A program made the translations under genes and the position numbers. From positions 186,001-250,000 of the forward strand of contig JAIXZA010000162.1 in assembly GCA_027489965.1 (NCBI GenBank): a stretch of 64,000 nt of DNA. Reading direction: 5' to 3'. This document shows, one piece after another, positions 17,235-25,828 of this stretch. The DNA comes from Verrucomicrobiaceae bacterium. GTDB taxonomy: Bacteria > Verrucomicrobiota > Verrucomicrobiia > Verrucomicrobiales > Verrucomicrobiaceae. The notes below the pieces were generated by a model. The model was given only the letters and a program-made list of their open reading frames with translations. It was not told the origin of the DNA and did no database searches. The first letter of the stretch is position 1, and the number at the start of each line of letters is the position of its first letter.

Positions 17235-17867
17235 TCACTTTTTCTTTGTCTCCAGCTTATGCTTGATCACTTCAATGGCGATGGGTAGCACAGAGACAAA
17301 GATGATGAGTAAGGAGACGAGTTTGAAATTGCTTTTGATGATGGGGATGTTTCCAAGGGCGTAGCCGAGCATTGAAATACTGACCACCCAGAGCAATCCG
17401 CCACCCAGACTGAAAGTGAGAAACCGACCATAATCCATTCGGCCAAAGCCAGCCGTGAAAGGTGCAAAGGTGCGGACAATCGGCACAAATCGAGCAATGA
17501 TAATGGCGCGGCCACCGTGTTTCACAAAGAAGTGTTCGGTTTTGGCTAGATAGTCACGTTTGAACCAGCGCTGGGTGACGATCCAGGCACCTGATTTACG
17601 ACCGATCCAGTAATTCAAATTGTCACCAATGATCGCTGCCAGCATCAGTAGAGGAATGATGATCTCAATACGAAGCAGTCCCTGAGCAGCAAGGGCACCG
17701 ACGGCAAACAGGAGTGAATCTCCCGGAAGAAAGGGAGTAACGACCAGACCCGTCTCACAGAAGACGATGGCAAACAGCAGGATGTAAATGGCCGTGCGAT
17801 GCTCTTCGGCAAAGCCTTGGAGATGTTTATCCACATGGAGAACGTAATCAATGAACTGACTAATCAT
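17235..17867 (-). CDS. DedA-family membrane protein (SNARE-associated/VTT domain)
   Basis: The 210-residue protein has the DedA signature: FLPGDSLLFAVGALAAQG with its re-entrant loop acidic residue, GDNLNYWIGRKSGAW, the FxxRFxPxxRTFxPFxAG motif (IIARFVPIVRTFAPFTAGFGRMDYGRF) with the conserved arginines, and several transmembrane spans. Members support membrane homeostasis, and some flip undecaprenyl phosphate or phospholipids. It converges with the DAC operon at 10 bp spacing and is not part of it by orientation. The precise substrate in this organism is unknown. Confidence 0.9.
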   Translation of the reverse strand: MISQFIDYVLHVDKHLQGFAEEHRTAIYILLFAIVFCETGLVVTPFLPGDSLLFAVGALAAQGLLRIEIIIPLLMLAAIIGDNLNYWIGRKSGAWIVTQRWFKRDYLAKTEHFFVKHGGRAIIIARFVPIVRTFAPFTAGFGRMDYGRFLTFSLGGGLLWVVSISMLGYALGNIPIIKSNFKLVSLLIIFVSVLPIAIEVIKHKLETKKK

Positions 17868-17966
17868 GAGGCCGCGACTGTCCGTTCTTTGTGCTTAGCA
17901 GCAAATGGAAAAGTACAAGCATATTCACACTTGCAGAACCCTTGTATTCCGTCCCAAGATGAGAGT

Positions 17967-18464
17967 ATGGAATCCCACGAAGTCATTCGCAACGCTTTAT
18001 CCAAGGCCCACGTTAAGGAAGTCGCTGAAAAGATGGGCGTGTCCCTTTCACTCGTTTACAAGTGGGGTGAAGGAGCTGATCCCAAAAGTGGCAGCGGCAC
18101 GAGTAATCCTTTAGATCGTGTCCATGACCTCTACGAAAACACGCAGGATGATCATTTGATCCAATGGCTATGCAATAAAGCCGATGGATATTTTGTCAAA
18201 AATCCGCCTACTAATAAAAAGCCAGGTAGAGAGGTCATGCCAGCAACCCAGGAGATCGTACAGCAATTCGCGGACCTGCTTTCAGCTATCAGTCACGCTG
18301 CTTCTGATAATAGCATCAGCGTCGCCGAATCAGGCCACATTCGTCATGAGTGGGATGAACTAAAGCGTCTGACTGAGCGCTTTGTCAAATGGTGTGAGGT
18401 GGGTGATTTCGTTCACCTCGCCGATGATCTTAAAGTGAATCGCAGCAGTGGATCAAAGCTTTAA
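17967..18464 (+). CDS. Phage CII-like helix-turn-helix regulatory protein
   Basis: The ORF is open from 17799, overlapping dedA, but translation most likely begins at the ATG at 17967 (MESHEVIRNAL), which has GAGAG just upstream and yields 165 residues. Residues 10-35 form a helix-turn-helix (HVKEVAEKMGVSLSLVYKWGE), followed by a helical domain. The layout matches the CII/CP76 regulatory family (PF06892), which is seen in phages but also as single chromosomal genes. No integrase, structural gene or attachment site is visible nearby, so this is probably a domesticated orphan regulator. Targets are unknown. Confidence 0.65.
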   Translation: MESHEVIRNALSKAHVKEVAEKMGVSLSLVYKWGEGADPKSGSGTSNPLDRVHDLYENTQDDHLIQWLCNKADGYFVKNPPTNKKPGREVMPATQEIVQQFADLLSAISHAASDNSISVAESGHIRHEWDELKRLTERFVKWCEVGDFVHLADDLKVNRSSGSKL

Positions 18465-18525
18465 ATCGTTTGGTCATTCTTTGAGACGTACGTGTTAAGT
18501 AACTTCTTCTTGGTACAAGAGACTC

Positions 18526-18897
18526 TCACTTCAGGCCTTTGACCTCAAATCCTTCGGCTTCAAGAACAGTTCGTATTTTGGCAGGTTGATCGCCTTGGAT
18601 TTCGATGCGTTTATCTTTGACGGTTCCACCACAACCACAAGCTGAACGCACGCGTTTGGCAATCTTTTCTATGACTGAAACAGGTAGATGGGTGGCGAAG
18701 TCTTTGATTACAATGACCGTTTTTCCCCCACGATGCGCTGTCTCACGTTGGAGAGTGACGCGGCCCATTTTCCACAGTCTCTGTGGAGAGCCTTCAGTGC
18801 CCTTCTCTGGTGGGCCAGGAGGCAAATCAGGGATGCTAAGATTGGCGAATGGATTGATGCTGGAGTCCGGTTTCATGGCTTTGGATTGGCTAACCAT
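18526..18897 (-). CDS. SUI1/eIF1-family translation factor (YciH-like)
   Basis: The 123-residue protein has a disordered Pro-rich N-terminus and a C-terminal SUI1 fold: GKTVIVIKDFATHLPVSVIEKIAKRVRSACGCGGTVKDKRIEIQGDQPAKIRTVLEAEGF. The CGCGGTVK...IEIQGD block is diagnostic for the bacterial YciH/eIF1 group, which binds the small ribosomal subunit near the P site. The first ATG (18897) has a weak GAAGTGA upstream. An alternative ATG at 18876 would remove seven residues. It is a single gene with no obvious operon partner. Confidence 0.88.
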   Translation of the reverse strand: MVSQSKAMKPDSSINPFANLSIPDLPPGPPEKGTEGSPQRLWKMGRVTLQRETAHRGGKTVIVIKDFATHLPVSVIEKIAKRVRSACGCGGTVKDKRIEIQGDQPAKIRTVLEAEGFEVKGLK

Positions 18898-19012
18898 TCA
18901 CTTCAAGTTTAAGCCAAATCGGTTCAAGAGAGAAACATTTCATAGGCATAAAAATGGCAATGACCGATCTTCTGGATCCAATCATTGCCGCTTTCGAAGA
19001 TTAAAGGCGTCT

Positions 19013-19783
19013 CTATTTCATCAATTCGGCCACTTTAGGACCGATGGCATCTGCCCAGATTTGGTAGCCCGCAGCTGATAGGTGCAGGAAGTCGGGCATG
19101 ATGTCTTTTGTCAGACTGCCATCAGGTTTCAGAAACTTTTCGCCGATATCCAGGAAGTGGATGTTTTGACCATCATGCAGTTTGGCAATGATCGCATTCA
19201 CCTGTTTCAACTTATCGCGCCCTGGATTGGGAGCAGCCTTTTCTCCACGAGGAAAGACAGCGAGCAACAGGATCTTTGCCTGGGGTTGCTTGGCGCGAAT
19301 GGTTTCCACAATGACGGTTACACCTTTGGCGATTCCATTAGCCGGATCGCTGCCAGAATTGTTGGTGCCGATCATGAGTACAACGGCCTTTGGTTTAATG
19401 CCGTCTAATTCGCCATTAGTGATGCGCCAAAGGACATGCTGAGTGCGGTCGCCACCGATACCGAAGTTGGCGGGCTTGTATGGACCAAAGGCTTTGTCCC
19501 AAATGTCTTTCTTACCTCCCCATCCTGCGGTGATGGAGTCTCCCAGAAAAATCAATTCTGCTTGGCCTTCCTGGGCTATTTTCACGAAGCGCTCGTGGGC
19601 AGCTTTGAAGCCGGGATTCACTTTGCCATCAGCACCGAATTTTTCGGCTGCGATATCTGGAGCCTGTGCTGGTAAAACGACGATCGGTTTGGCTACAGGC
19701 TTGATGGCTGGAGACGTGGTCTCCGCCTGTAAGCTAGTGGCGATTAAAAAAACCGAGGCAAGAGTAAGGGTGCTTTTTTTCAT
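19013..19783 (-). CDS. Secreted SGNH/GDSL-type esterase (PAF-acetylhydrolase-like)
   Basis: The start at 19783 gives a clear signal peptide (MKKSTLTLASVFLIATSLQA) and a 256-residue precursor, while the track start adds eight residues in front. The SGNH blocks are present: IFLGDSITAGWGG (nucleophile Ser), NFGIGGDRTQHVLWRI (Gly), VLMIGTNN (Asn) and the C-terminal DFLHLSAAGYQIWADAI (Asp and His). This pattern matches the family with PAF-acetylhydrolase-like members, many of which deacetylate carbohydrates in this phylum. It is expected to act in the periplasm. The exact ester substrate is unknown. Confidence 0.9.
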   Translation of the reverse strand: MKKSTLTLASVFLIATSLQAETTSPAIKPVAKPIVVLPAQAPDIAAEKFGADGKVNPGFKAAHERFVKIAQEGQAELIFLGDSITAGWGGKKDIWDKAFGPYKPANFGIGGDRTQHVLWRITNGELDGIKPKAVVLMIGTNNSGSDPANGIAKGVTVIVETIRAKQPQAKILLLAVFPRGEKAAPNPGRDKLKQVNAIIAKLHDGQNIHFLDIGEKFLKPDGSLTKDIMPDFLHLSAAGYQIWADAIGPKVAELMK

Positions 19784-19966
19784 GCAAAACCCAGTGTGAT
19801 CAGCCACAGAATCACTGACAAGGCTATTTTCATCCGAGGGTGAACTTATTCATGAAACTCTTTTCCGAGTTGTGACAAGACTACGTGGCTGGCGTCTTTT
19901 TGAAGACTTACTTGCATGAGTCAGGCTAACAGTTGCTAATGCGGCAGAATGCATTGAATTGGCAGC

Positions 19967-21631
19967 ATGCGATTCACTTTCATTCTGTGTTATGCAGTCA
20001 TGATGCTGACGGCAGTGGTGGGAGCTTGTTTTGGGCAGGTCTCGGTACAACCAGCGCCGGTAGTATTGCCTGCACCTCTTTCGCAGGAGGCACCGCCTGA
20101 TAAAAAGGAGACCCTGCGTGCGCTTTTACAAACACGAGATGGCATCCGAGCCGCCATGGATGAACAGCGAAAAAAGATCCAGACGACCATGGGTGACTCT
20201 GCGAAGTTGGAGATTCAGCAGCAAATTGAAATTTTAGACAAGCGGCGACAAGAGGTAGAGCGGGACTTCACGGTGTTGGTTACAGGTCTGCAATCCACCA
20301 ATGCTTCAGGTAGTCCCACACAAAAAGTGACACCCTTAAGCATCCAGGATGAGATGAGTCAGCTGCTAACGCCGATTTTTACCGATTTGCGAGCCCTGAC
20401 ACAGAAGTCGCGTGCCTTTCAGGAGTTGGCGGAGGAGTTGGTCAGGCTCAAAGAGCGGGAGGAGCAAGAAAAACGAGCGGTGGCAGAAATTGATAAATTG
20501 TTAGCTGAGGTCAAAGCTTCAAAGACACCGGATCCAGTTTTGCGTTCTGCTTTAAATGAAACGCGCAAGGCATTTCAAGGACGTCTCGATGAGGTAACGA
20601 GTCGAACCGCCGCCGTGCAGCACCAACTAGGTGAGTTGAAAATTACGGGGGTGTCATTTTGGAAAGATCTTGGGTTGCAGGTAAAGCACTTCGTCTTCAT
20701 TCGCGGCACAAACATTCTTTTGGCGCTGCTCGTGTTCATGGTGATTTTCTTCGGACTGCGTACCGCGTATGCCTATTTCATGAAAGTCATCGCAGTGCGT
20801 AAATATCAGCGTCTGAGCTTTATGCTGCGTGTCCTAGATGTTGCGCATGAAGGTGGTGCCTTGTTGTTGGGTCTTTCTGCTGCGCTTTTGGTTTTGTATG
20901 CGCGGGGTGATTGGTTGCTTGGCGGCTTAAGCCTCCTAGCTTTGGGTGGTCTGCTAATGACTGCAAAGACAGGCATCGCTAGGCATTTAGAGCAGTTGCA
21001 ATTTCTTCTGAATCTCGGTCAGGTGCGTGAAGGTGAGCGGGTCATCATTGCGGGTGTGCCTTGGCGTGTGGGCACCATTTATATGTTCACTCAGCTCACA
21101 AACCCAGCCATGCCAGGAGCCAGTTTGCGACTTCCCTTGCAGACTTTAGCTGCCATGACCTCCCGGCCGAGTAAGCTGGGCGAAGCTTGGTTTCCCTGTG
21201 AGATAGGTTCTTGGATTTTAGTCAATGGCAGCACGCTAGCTCAGGTGACTGACATCACACCAGAACATGTCGTCATCTCTTATCAGGGAGGATTAAAGCG
21301 ATGGATTCCCTTGGCTACTTTCATCACTATGGACACAGCTTCTCTAAGTGGAGGCTTCTCCCGCAGTATTACTCTCGATTATCATGTCAGCGATGAATCG
21401 ATGGGAACAGTTGATGTCGTGAAGCGTCTGAAAACAGCTATCCGTGAGTGTTTACTTCGAAGCATCAGATCCGAAGAATTGCGTGATTTGAAGGTTGAGT
21501 TACAAAACAGCCAAGGGGCCACTCATGTTTATGAGGTGACCGCGCAGTTCACAGCTGCTCTAGCCCCACAATACCAAAGTCTCCAAGCAATGCTTCAGCA
21601 TGCAGCGGCAGAAGCGAGCAACCGACTTTGA
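19967..21631 (+). CDS. MscS-like mechanosensitive channel with coiled-coil periplasmic region
   Basis: The 554-residue protein starts with a signal-like segment (MRFTFILCYAVMMLTAVVGA). Residues 45-215 are Gln/Glu/Lys-rich and likely coiled-coil (DEQRKKIQTTM, LVRLKEREEQEKRAVAEID). Three or four membrane spans follow (230-340), and then a beta-rich cytosolic part (EIGSWILVNGSTLAQVTDITPEHVVISYQGGLKRWIPLATFI) resembling the MscS beta domain with its membrane-proximal hydrophobic strands. Length and layout fit MscK/MscS-like proteins with an N-terminal extension. The pore-helix glycine/alanine pattern is only partly visible, so conduction is not proven. Confidence 0.65.
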   Translation: MRFTFILCYAVMMLTAVVGACFGQVSVQPAPVVLPAPLSQEAPPDKKETLRALLQTRDGIRAAMDEQRKKIQTTMGDSAKLEIQQQIEILDKRRQEVERDFTVLVTGLQSTNASGSPTQKVTPLSIQDEMSQLLTPIFTDLRALTQKSRAFQELAEELVRLKEREEQEKRAVAEIDKLLAEVKASKTPDPVLRSALNETRKAFQGRLDEVTSRTAAVQHQLGELKITGVSFWKDLGLQVKHFVFIRGTNILLALLVFMVIFFGLRTAYAYFMKVIAVRKYQRLSFMLRVLDVAHEGGALLLGLSAALLVLYARGDWLLGGLSLLALGGLLMTAKTGIARHLEQLQFLLNLGQVREGERVIIAGVPWRVGTIYMFTQLTNPAMPGASLRLPLQTLAAMTSRPSKLGEAWFPCEIGSWILVNGSTLAQVTDITPEHVVISYQGGLKRWIPLATFITMDTASLSGGFSRSITLDYHVSDESMGTVDVVKRLKTAIRECLLRSIRSEELRDLKVELQNSQGATHVYEVTAQFTAALAPQYQSLQAMLQHAAAEASNRL

Positions 21632-21657
21632 GATCCTGCATTCAAAGCTGGCTGCCT

Positions 21658-21900
21658 TCAAGGCTTCGAAAGTTCGGTGATGTTGGAAGCAAGCGCATCG
21701 AAAGAGAGGCGGTCACTGTTGTTCTTACCGACGTAGCGAATGACTTCATTGCCACTTGGATCGAGCAGGAAAGTGTGCCGTTTGACCGTGAAAGGCATAG
21801 CCATCCGGAATGTCGAAGTCCTTGGCTAGTCTGGCCTTGGGATCACGATCTACAGTGCAGAAGATGCCGACTGGAGAGTCACGCTGGTCGAGTTAGTCTT
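21658..21900 (-). pseudogene. Peroxiredoxin-like remnant, 5'-truncated and frameshifted
   Basis: Directly downstream of the clpX stop the minus strand reads DSPVGIFCTVDRDPKARLAKDFDIPDGYA in one frame. Near 21795 it continues in another frame as PFTVKRHTFLLDPSGNEVIRY...SKP and then a stop at 21658. The two pieces together match the C-terminal half of AhpC/TSA-superfamily redoxins, where the motif (R)xTFLIDPxGxI precedes the last helix. The N-terminal catalytic Cys region is missing and a stop lies in each single frame, so this is a decayed remnant rather than a gene. The 21628-21960 plus-strand ORF is a shadow of it. Confidence 0.6.
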
Positions 21901-21904
21901 GAGG

Positions 21905-23185
21905 CTAAGCAGCATTGCGCTCGATGCGCTTTTTCAGTATTGGAGGCCGCTCGCCTTTAACGACGGCTTCATTGATGGAGACTGATTTTACATCCGCACG
22001 GCTGGGCACCTCATACATCACGTCCAGCATGATGCGCTCAAAGATGCTGCGCAGTCCACGAGCACCTGTGCCGCGCTTCACGGCCTCGCGGGCCATTGCT
22101 AGTAGGCCGTCTTTATTGACGGAGAGATCCACGCTCTCCATGCTCAGCAGCTTTGCGTATTGTTTTAGCAGGGCGTTCTTTGGCTCAGTCAAGACGCGCA
22201 CTAGCTCCTGCTCGGTCAGCTCTAGCAGCGAGCAGACAACTGGGATACGACCCACAAATTCTGGGATCATTCCGTAACTTACCAGATCCTCAGGCTCCAC
22301 TTCCAGCGGGCCGTCTGTTTTTGATTTAGTCTCGGTTATTGGAGGATTGCTAAAACCCATGGTGCGGCTGCCTTTACGGCGCTTCACGACTTGGTCCAGG
22401 CCGACAAAGGCACCGCCGCAGATGAACAGGATGTTTTCTGTGTTTACCTGAATGTATTCCTGCTGCGGATGTTTCCGTCCTCCCTGTGGTGGCACATTGC
22501 AGACGGTGCCCTCAATGATTTTTAGCAGTGCTTGCTGTACGCCTTCACCAGACACGTCACGGGTGATGCTGACATTGCCTGTGCTGCGGCCGATCTTGTC
22601 GATCTCATCAATGTAGATGATGCCGATCTCTGCACGAGCCACATCAAAGTCCGCAGCCTGGAGCAGGCGCAGGATGATGTTTTCCACATCTTCACCGACG
22701 TAACCTGCCTCGGTCAGCGTTGTGGCATCGGCGATGCTGAAAGGTACATTTAATATCTTGGCTAGGGAGCGGGCGAGCAATGTCTTCCCGCAGCCGGTCG
22801 GGCCGAGCAGCAACACGTTGCTCTTTTCGATGTCCACTTCATGGGCATCTGACATCTTGCGCGGGCTGTTGTCTCGGCGCATGGCCTGCTGGCGACTGTG
22901 GACAATACGTTTGTAATGATTATGCACGGCCACGCTGAGCACCTTTTTTGCCTGAGCTTGGCCGATCACATGTTGATCTAGAATGGCAGCGATGTCCGCC
23001 GGTTTGGGTACAATGAGGCCCTGAGGTTGATCGGCCTCCTGAGCGTTTTCTTTATCCAGGATGTTTTTACACACCCCGATGCAGCTATCACAAATGAAGA
23101 CCCCAGGTCCAGCGATGAGCTTTCTCACCTCGGCATGACTTTTACCGCAAAAGGAGCAGAGGGTGACAGTGGAGGTGCGTGGCAT
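21905..23185 (-). CDS. clpX: ATP-dependent Clp protease ATP-binding subunit ClpX
   Basis: The start at 23185 ([20 protein letters not shown]) is chosen because it places the four-cysteine zinc finger (CSFC...CDSC) at the N-terminus as in other ClpX proteins, giving 426 residues. The AAA+ core shows Walker A (GPTGCGKT), Walker B ([10 protein letters not shown]), the pore loop [10 protein letters not shown], the RKH loop ([15 protein letters not shown]) and sensor II ([12 protein letters not shown]). ClpX unfolds tagged proteins for ClpP. No clpP or tig gene lies beside it here, unlike the common tig-clpP-clpX order. A peroxiredoxin remnant follows immediately. Confidence 0.96.
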   Translation of the reverse strand: MPRTSTVTLCSFCGKSHAEVRKLIAGPGVFICDSCIGVCKNILDKENAQEADQPQGLIVPKPADIAAILDQHVIGQAQAKKVLSVAVHNHYKRIVHSRQQAMRRDNSPRKMSDAHEVDIEKSNVLLLGPTGCGKTLLARSLAKILNVPFSIADATTLTEAGYVGEDVENIILRLLQAADFDVARAEIGIIYIDEIDKIGRSTGNVSITRDVSGEGVQQALLKIIEGTVCNVPPQGGRKHPQQEYIQVNTENILFICGGAFVGLDQVVKRRKGSRTMGFSNPPITETKSKTDGPLEVEPEDLVSYGMIPEFVGRIPVVCSLLELTEQELVRVLTEPKNALLKQYAKLLSMESVDLSVNKDGLLAMAREAVKRGTGARGLRSIFERIMLDVMYEVPSRADVKSVSINEAVVKGERPPILKKRIERNAA

Positions 23186-23297
23186 GTGAATGGTCGCAAT
23201 CTCGCACGCGTCAGCTCGTATCGTCAAGACAAGACAAGCCGTGAAACATTTTCGCGACGTAATCCATGGATATGCTCTACATTACCACTTTAATTCC

Positions 23298-24902
23298 ATG
23301 AATGACTTCGACTTTATTATCGTCGGCAGCGGCGCAGGCGGACTTAGCGCGGCGCTGCATGCTAGCGAACACGGACGTGTGGCCGTGGTCACTAAGCGTG
23401 GCGCGCTGGACTCGAATTCAAACTGGGCACAGGGTGGGATCGCCTGTGTGACGAGTGAGGTGGACAGTATCGAGCAGCATGTGAGTGATACCTTGATCGC
23501 TGGGGCCGGTCTGTGTAACGAGGAGGCCGTGCGCGTCATCGTGACCGAGGGGCCGGATCGGATCGCTGAGCTGGTGAAGTGGGGAGTGGACTTCGATCAG
23601 CGTCCTGCTTCAGATGGACATTTGGAGTTTGATCTAACTAAAGAAGGCGGCCACTCCCAGAGACGCGTGCTTCATGCAGCTGATGCCACGGGGCGGGAGA
23701 TCACAGAGAAGTTGCTGGCGGAGGTGCGCACGCGGCCAAACATCACGCTTTATGAAAATCACTTCGCCGTGGACATCATCACCACGACAAAGCTCGGCTT
23801 TGTTTCTGAAGATCGCGTCCTGGGACTTTATGTGCTGAATGAGGAGACGCGGGAAGTCCTGACTTTCCGCTCGGACCGCGTGGTGCTGGCCACAGGTGGC
23901 TGCGGACGCGTGTATCTTTATACGACAAATCCCCGTGTGGCCACTGGTGACGGCGTGGCCTTGGCCTGGAGAGCAGGTGCCAGCGTGGCAAACATGGAGT
24001 TCATCCAATTTCACCCTACCTGCCTCTACCACCCCGAAAAGCGCTCCTTCCTCATCACTGAAGCCATGCGTGGAGAAGGCGCACGTTTGATCGGCGCGGA
24101 TGGGAAGGACTTCATGCAAAATTACGATAAACGCGGAACATTGGCGCCCCGTGACATCGTGGCTCGTGCGATCGACCACGAGATCAAGCGTACGGGCGGA
24201 CCTTGTGTGTATCTCGACATTTCTCACAAGCCTGCGGACTTCATTCTTAGCCATTTCCCCAATATTCATAAAGCCTGCCTGGAGGTGGATATTGACATTA
24301 CCAAACAGCCAATTCCGGTCGTCCCCGCCGCGCATTATCAGTGTGGTGGTGTGGTCACCGATGTGAATGGAGCGACTCGTATCCGCGGCCTTTGCGCTGT
24401 GGGAGAAGTCGGCTGCACGGGCCTGCATGGCGCGAACCGACTGGCCAGCAATTCATTGCTGGAGTGCTTGGTCATCTCTCACCGAGCCGTCGAGCACATG
24501 CTGCGGAAGATGCCCATCGGCAAAGAATCCGAGCAAGTGTACACCGTGCCGCCCTGGCAAAGTGGCGTGGCGGTGGACAATGACGAACTCGTCGTCATTT
24601 ACCATAACTGGGATGAAATCCGCCGCCTGATGTGGGACTACGTCTCCATCGTCCGCACTGGCAAACGTCTGCAACGCGCCGCCGCTCGCTTGCGCAATCT
24701 GAAGCGAGAAGTGCAGGAGTTTTACTGGAACTTCCGCATTACCAGCGAGCTTCTAGAGCTGCGTAATTTGGTAGAAACAGCCTCCCTCATCGTCGAGTGC
24801 GCCATCCGTCGTCATGAAAGTCGCGGCCTGCATTACACGCTGGATTTCCCAGACAAAGACGAAACCCGAGCGCCGGTAGATACGACACTGAGGCGGTATT
24901 AG
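23298..24902 (+). CDS. nadB: L-aspartate oxidase (NadB)
   Basis: The ATG at 23298 (MNDFDFIIVGSGAGG) places the FAD-binding GxGxxG at the N-terminus, while the track start adds 36 unrelated residues. The 534-residue enzyme shows SNWAQGGIACV, the RRVLHAADATGREI segment, FIQFHPTCLY, ITEAMRGEGARLI, APRDIVARAID, AAHYQCGGVVTD and the flavin-binding GANRLASNSLLE, all typical of NadB of the succinate dehydrogenase/fumarate reductase flavoprotein family. It oxidises L-aspartate to iminoaspartate in de novo NAD synthesis. nadA and nadC are not in the window. The 3' end overlaps the converging amidohydrolase gene by 4 bp. Confidence 0.95.
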   Translation: MNDFDFIIVGSGAGGLSAALHASEHGRVAVVTKRGALDSNSNWAQGGIACVTSEVDSIEQHVSDTLIAGAGLCNEEAVRVIVTEGPDRIAELVKWGVDFDQRPASDGHLEFDLTKEGGHSQRRVLHAADATGREITEKLLAEVRTRPNITLYENHFAVDIITTTKLGFVSEDRVLGLYVLNEETREVLTFRSDRVVLATGGCGRVYLYTTNPRVATGDGVALAWRAGASVANMEFIQFHPTCLYHPEKRSFLITEAMRGEGARLIGADGKDFMQNYDKRGTLAPRDIVARAIDHEIKRTGGPCVYLDISHKPADFILSHFPNIHKACLEVDIDITKQPIPVVPAAHYQCGGVVTDVNGATRIRGLCAVGEVGCTGLHGANRLASNSLLECLVISHRAVEHMLRKMPIGKESEQVYTVPPWQSGVAVDNDELVVIYHNWDEIRRLMWDYVSIVRTGKRLQRAAARLRNLKREVQEFYWNFRITSELLELRNLVETASLIVECAIRRHESRGLHYTLDFPDKDETRAPVDTTLRRY

Positions 24903-25816
24903 TTAAAGAAGACTTTCTCGGCAGTCTTTCGTAACATCCAGGCTTTGTCGCTTTCGCTGAGAAAGTCTAGGCGATCGCGGATGAGCGAGATGGAGTCATG
25001 GTAGTTATGTCCTGGATCGACTTGAAAGGGGCAATCACTGGCCCACATGAGTCGATCCGAGCCGAAAGAGCCGCGACACTCTCGGATCATCTGGCCAAGA
25101 TCCAAGTACGGCGCTGTTTTTTTACCCAGTGCATAAAAGGCGGAGGTTTTCAGAGTGACTTTCGGATACTTGGACAAATGCAGCAGGCGATCCAAGTGCG
25201 CACGTGTGACGGGACCTGCCATGCCAACCCGTGCGAAGTGGTCGATAACGACGGGTGTCTGCGGATGCTTGGCGCACATTTTCGCGACCGGACCGAGTGC
25301 CTCAGGATTGATTAGCAGGCACAGGTTGAGTCCTTCTTCGGCACCCACGCGCCACATCTCTTCTATGCCAGGAGAAGCTAACCAAGCCGCTACGTCTTTG
25401 CCTTTGGGAGACAGTCTGAAACCACGTACACCTTGCTTTGCCAGCAGCTTCATCTGAGCTCTTACATCGGCTGCTGTTTCATCAATGATGGCTACGCCGG
25501 AAAAAATGCCCGGATGCGCGGCCATCATGTCCAGCATGTAGCGGTTATCCGTTTTGTAATAACTCATCTGGATGAGCACGATACGCGTCACGCCTTCAGG
25601 CTTGGTATACGCAAAGAGCTGATCTGGCGTGAAGCTGGGCGGAGCCATGTCCTTTTGCTCAAAGCCTGCTGCGAGTGGATAGGTCTGCGTGTCAGGCGTC
25701 CAGACATGCACATGGGCATCAATAAACGAACTTTTCATCGTCGTGGCGCAGGTGGCCAATGGAGCGCTCAATACGGAACTAATACTGGTAGTGATGAAGT
25801 GACGACGGCTGGTCAT
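24899..25816 (-). CDS. Amidohydrolase-2 family TIM-barrel hydrolase, exported
   Basis: The 305-residue protein begins MTSRRHFITTSISSVLSAPL, a twin-arginine-like signal. The mature part has the metal-binding DAHVHVW near its start, GVRGFRLSPKG, VVIDHFAR (His) and WASDCPF (Asp) near the C-terminus. These are the metal and catalytic positions of the amidohydrolase 2 family (PF04909), which includes lactonases and decarboxylases such as L-rhamnono-lactonase. The start at 25816 is the only ATG giving the twin-arginine leader. Its downstream end overlaps nadB tail to tail. The natural substrate is not evident. Confidence 0.87.
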   Translation of the reverse strand: MTSRRHFITTSISSVLSAPLATCATTMKSSFIDAHVHVWTPDTQTYPLAAGFEQKDMAPPSFTPDQLFAYTKPEGVTRIVLIQMSYYKTDNRYMLDMMAAHPGIFSGVAIIDETAADVRAQMKLLAKQGVRGFRLSPKGKDVAAWLASPGIEEMWRVGAEEGLNLCLLINPEALGPVAKMCAKHPQTPVVIDHFARVGMAGPVTRAHLDRLLHLSKYPKVTLKTSAFYALGKKTAPYLDLGQMIRECRGSFGSDRLMWASDCPFQVDPGHNYHDSISLIRDRLDFLSESDKAWMLRKTAEKVFFN

Positions 25817-25828
25817 GTGATTCAGCTA

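Noticed and set aside
21628-21960. Plus-strand ORF of 110 codons next to the MscS-like gene
   Set aside because: The opposite strand holds the readable redoxin remnant and the end of clpX, and the plus-strand product has no recognisable pattern.
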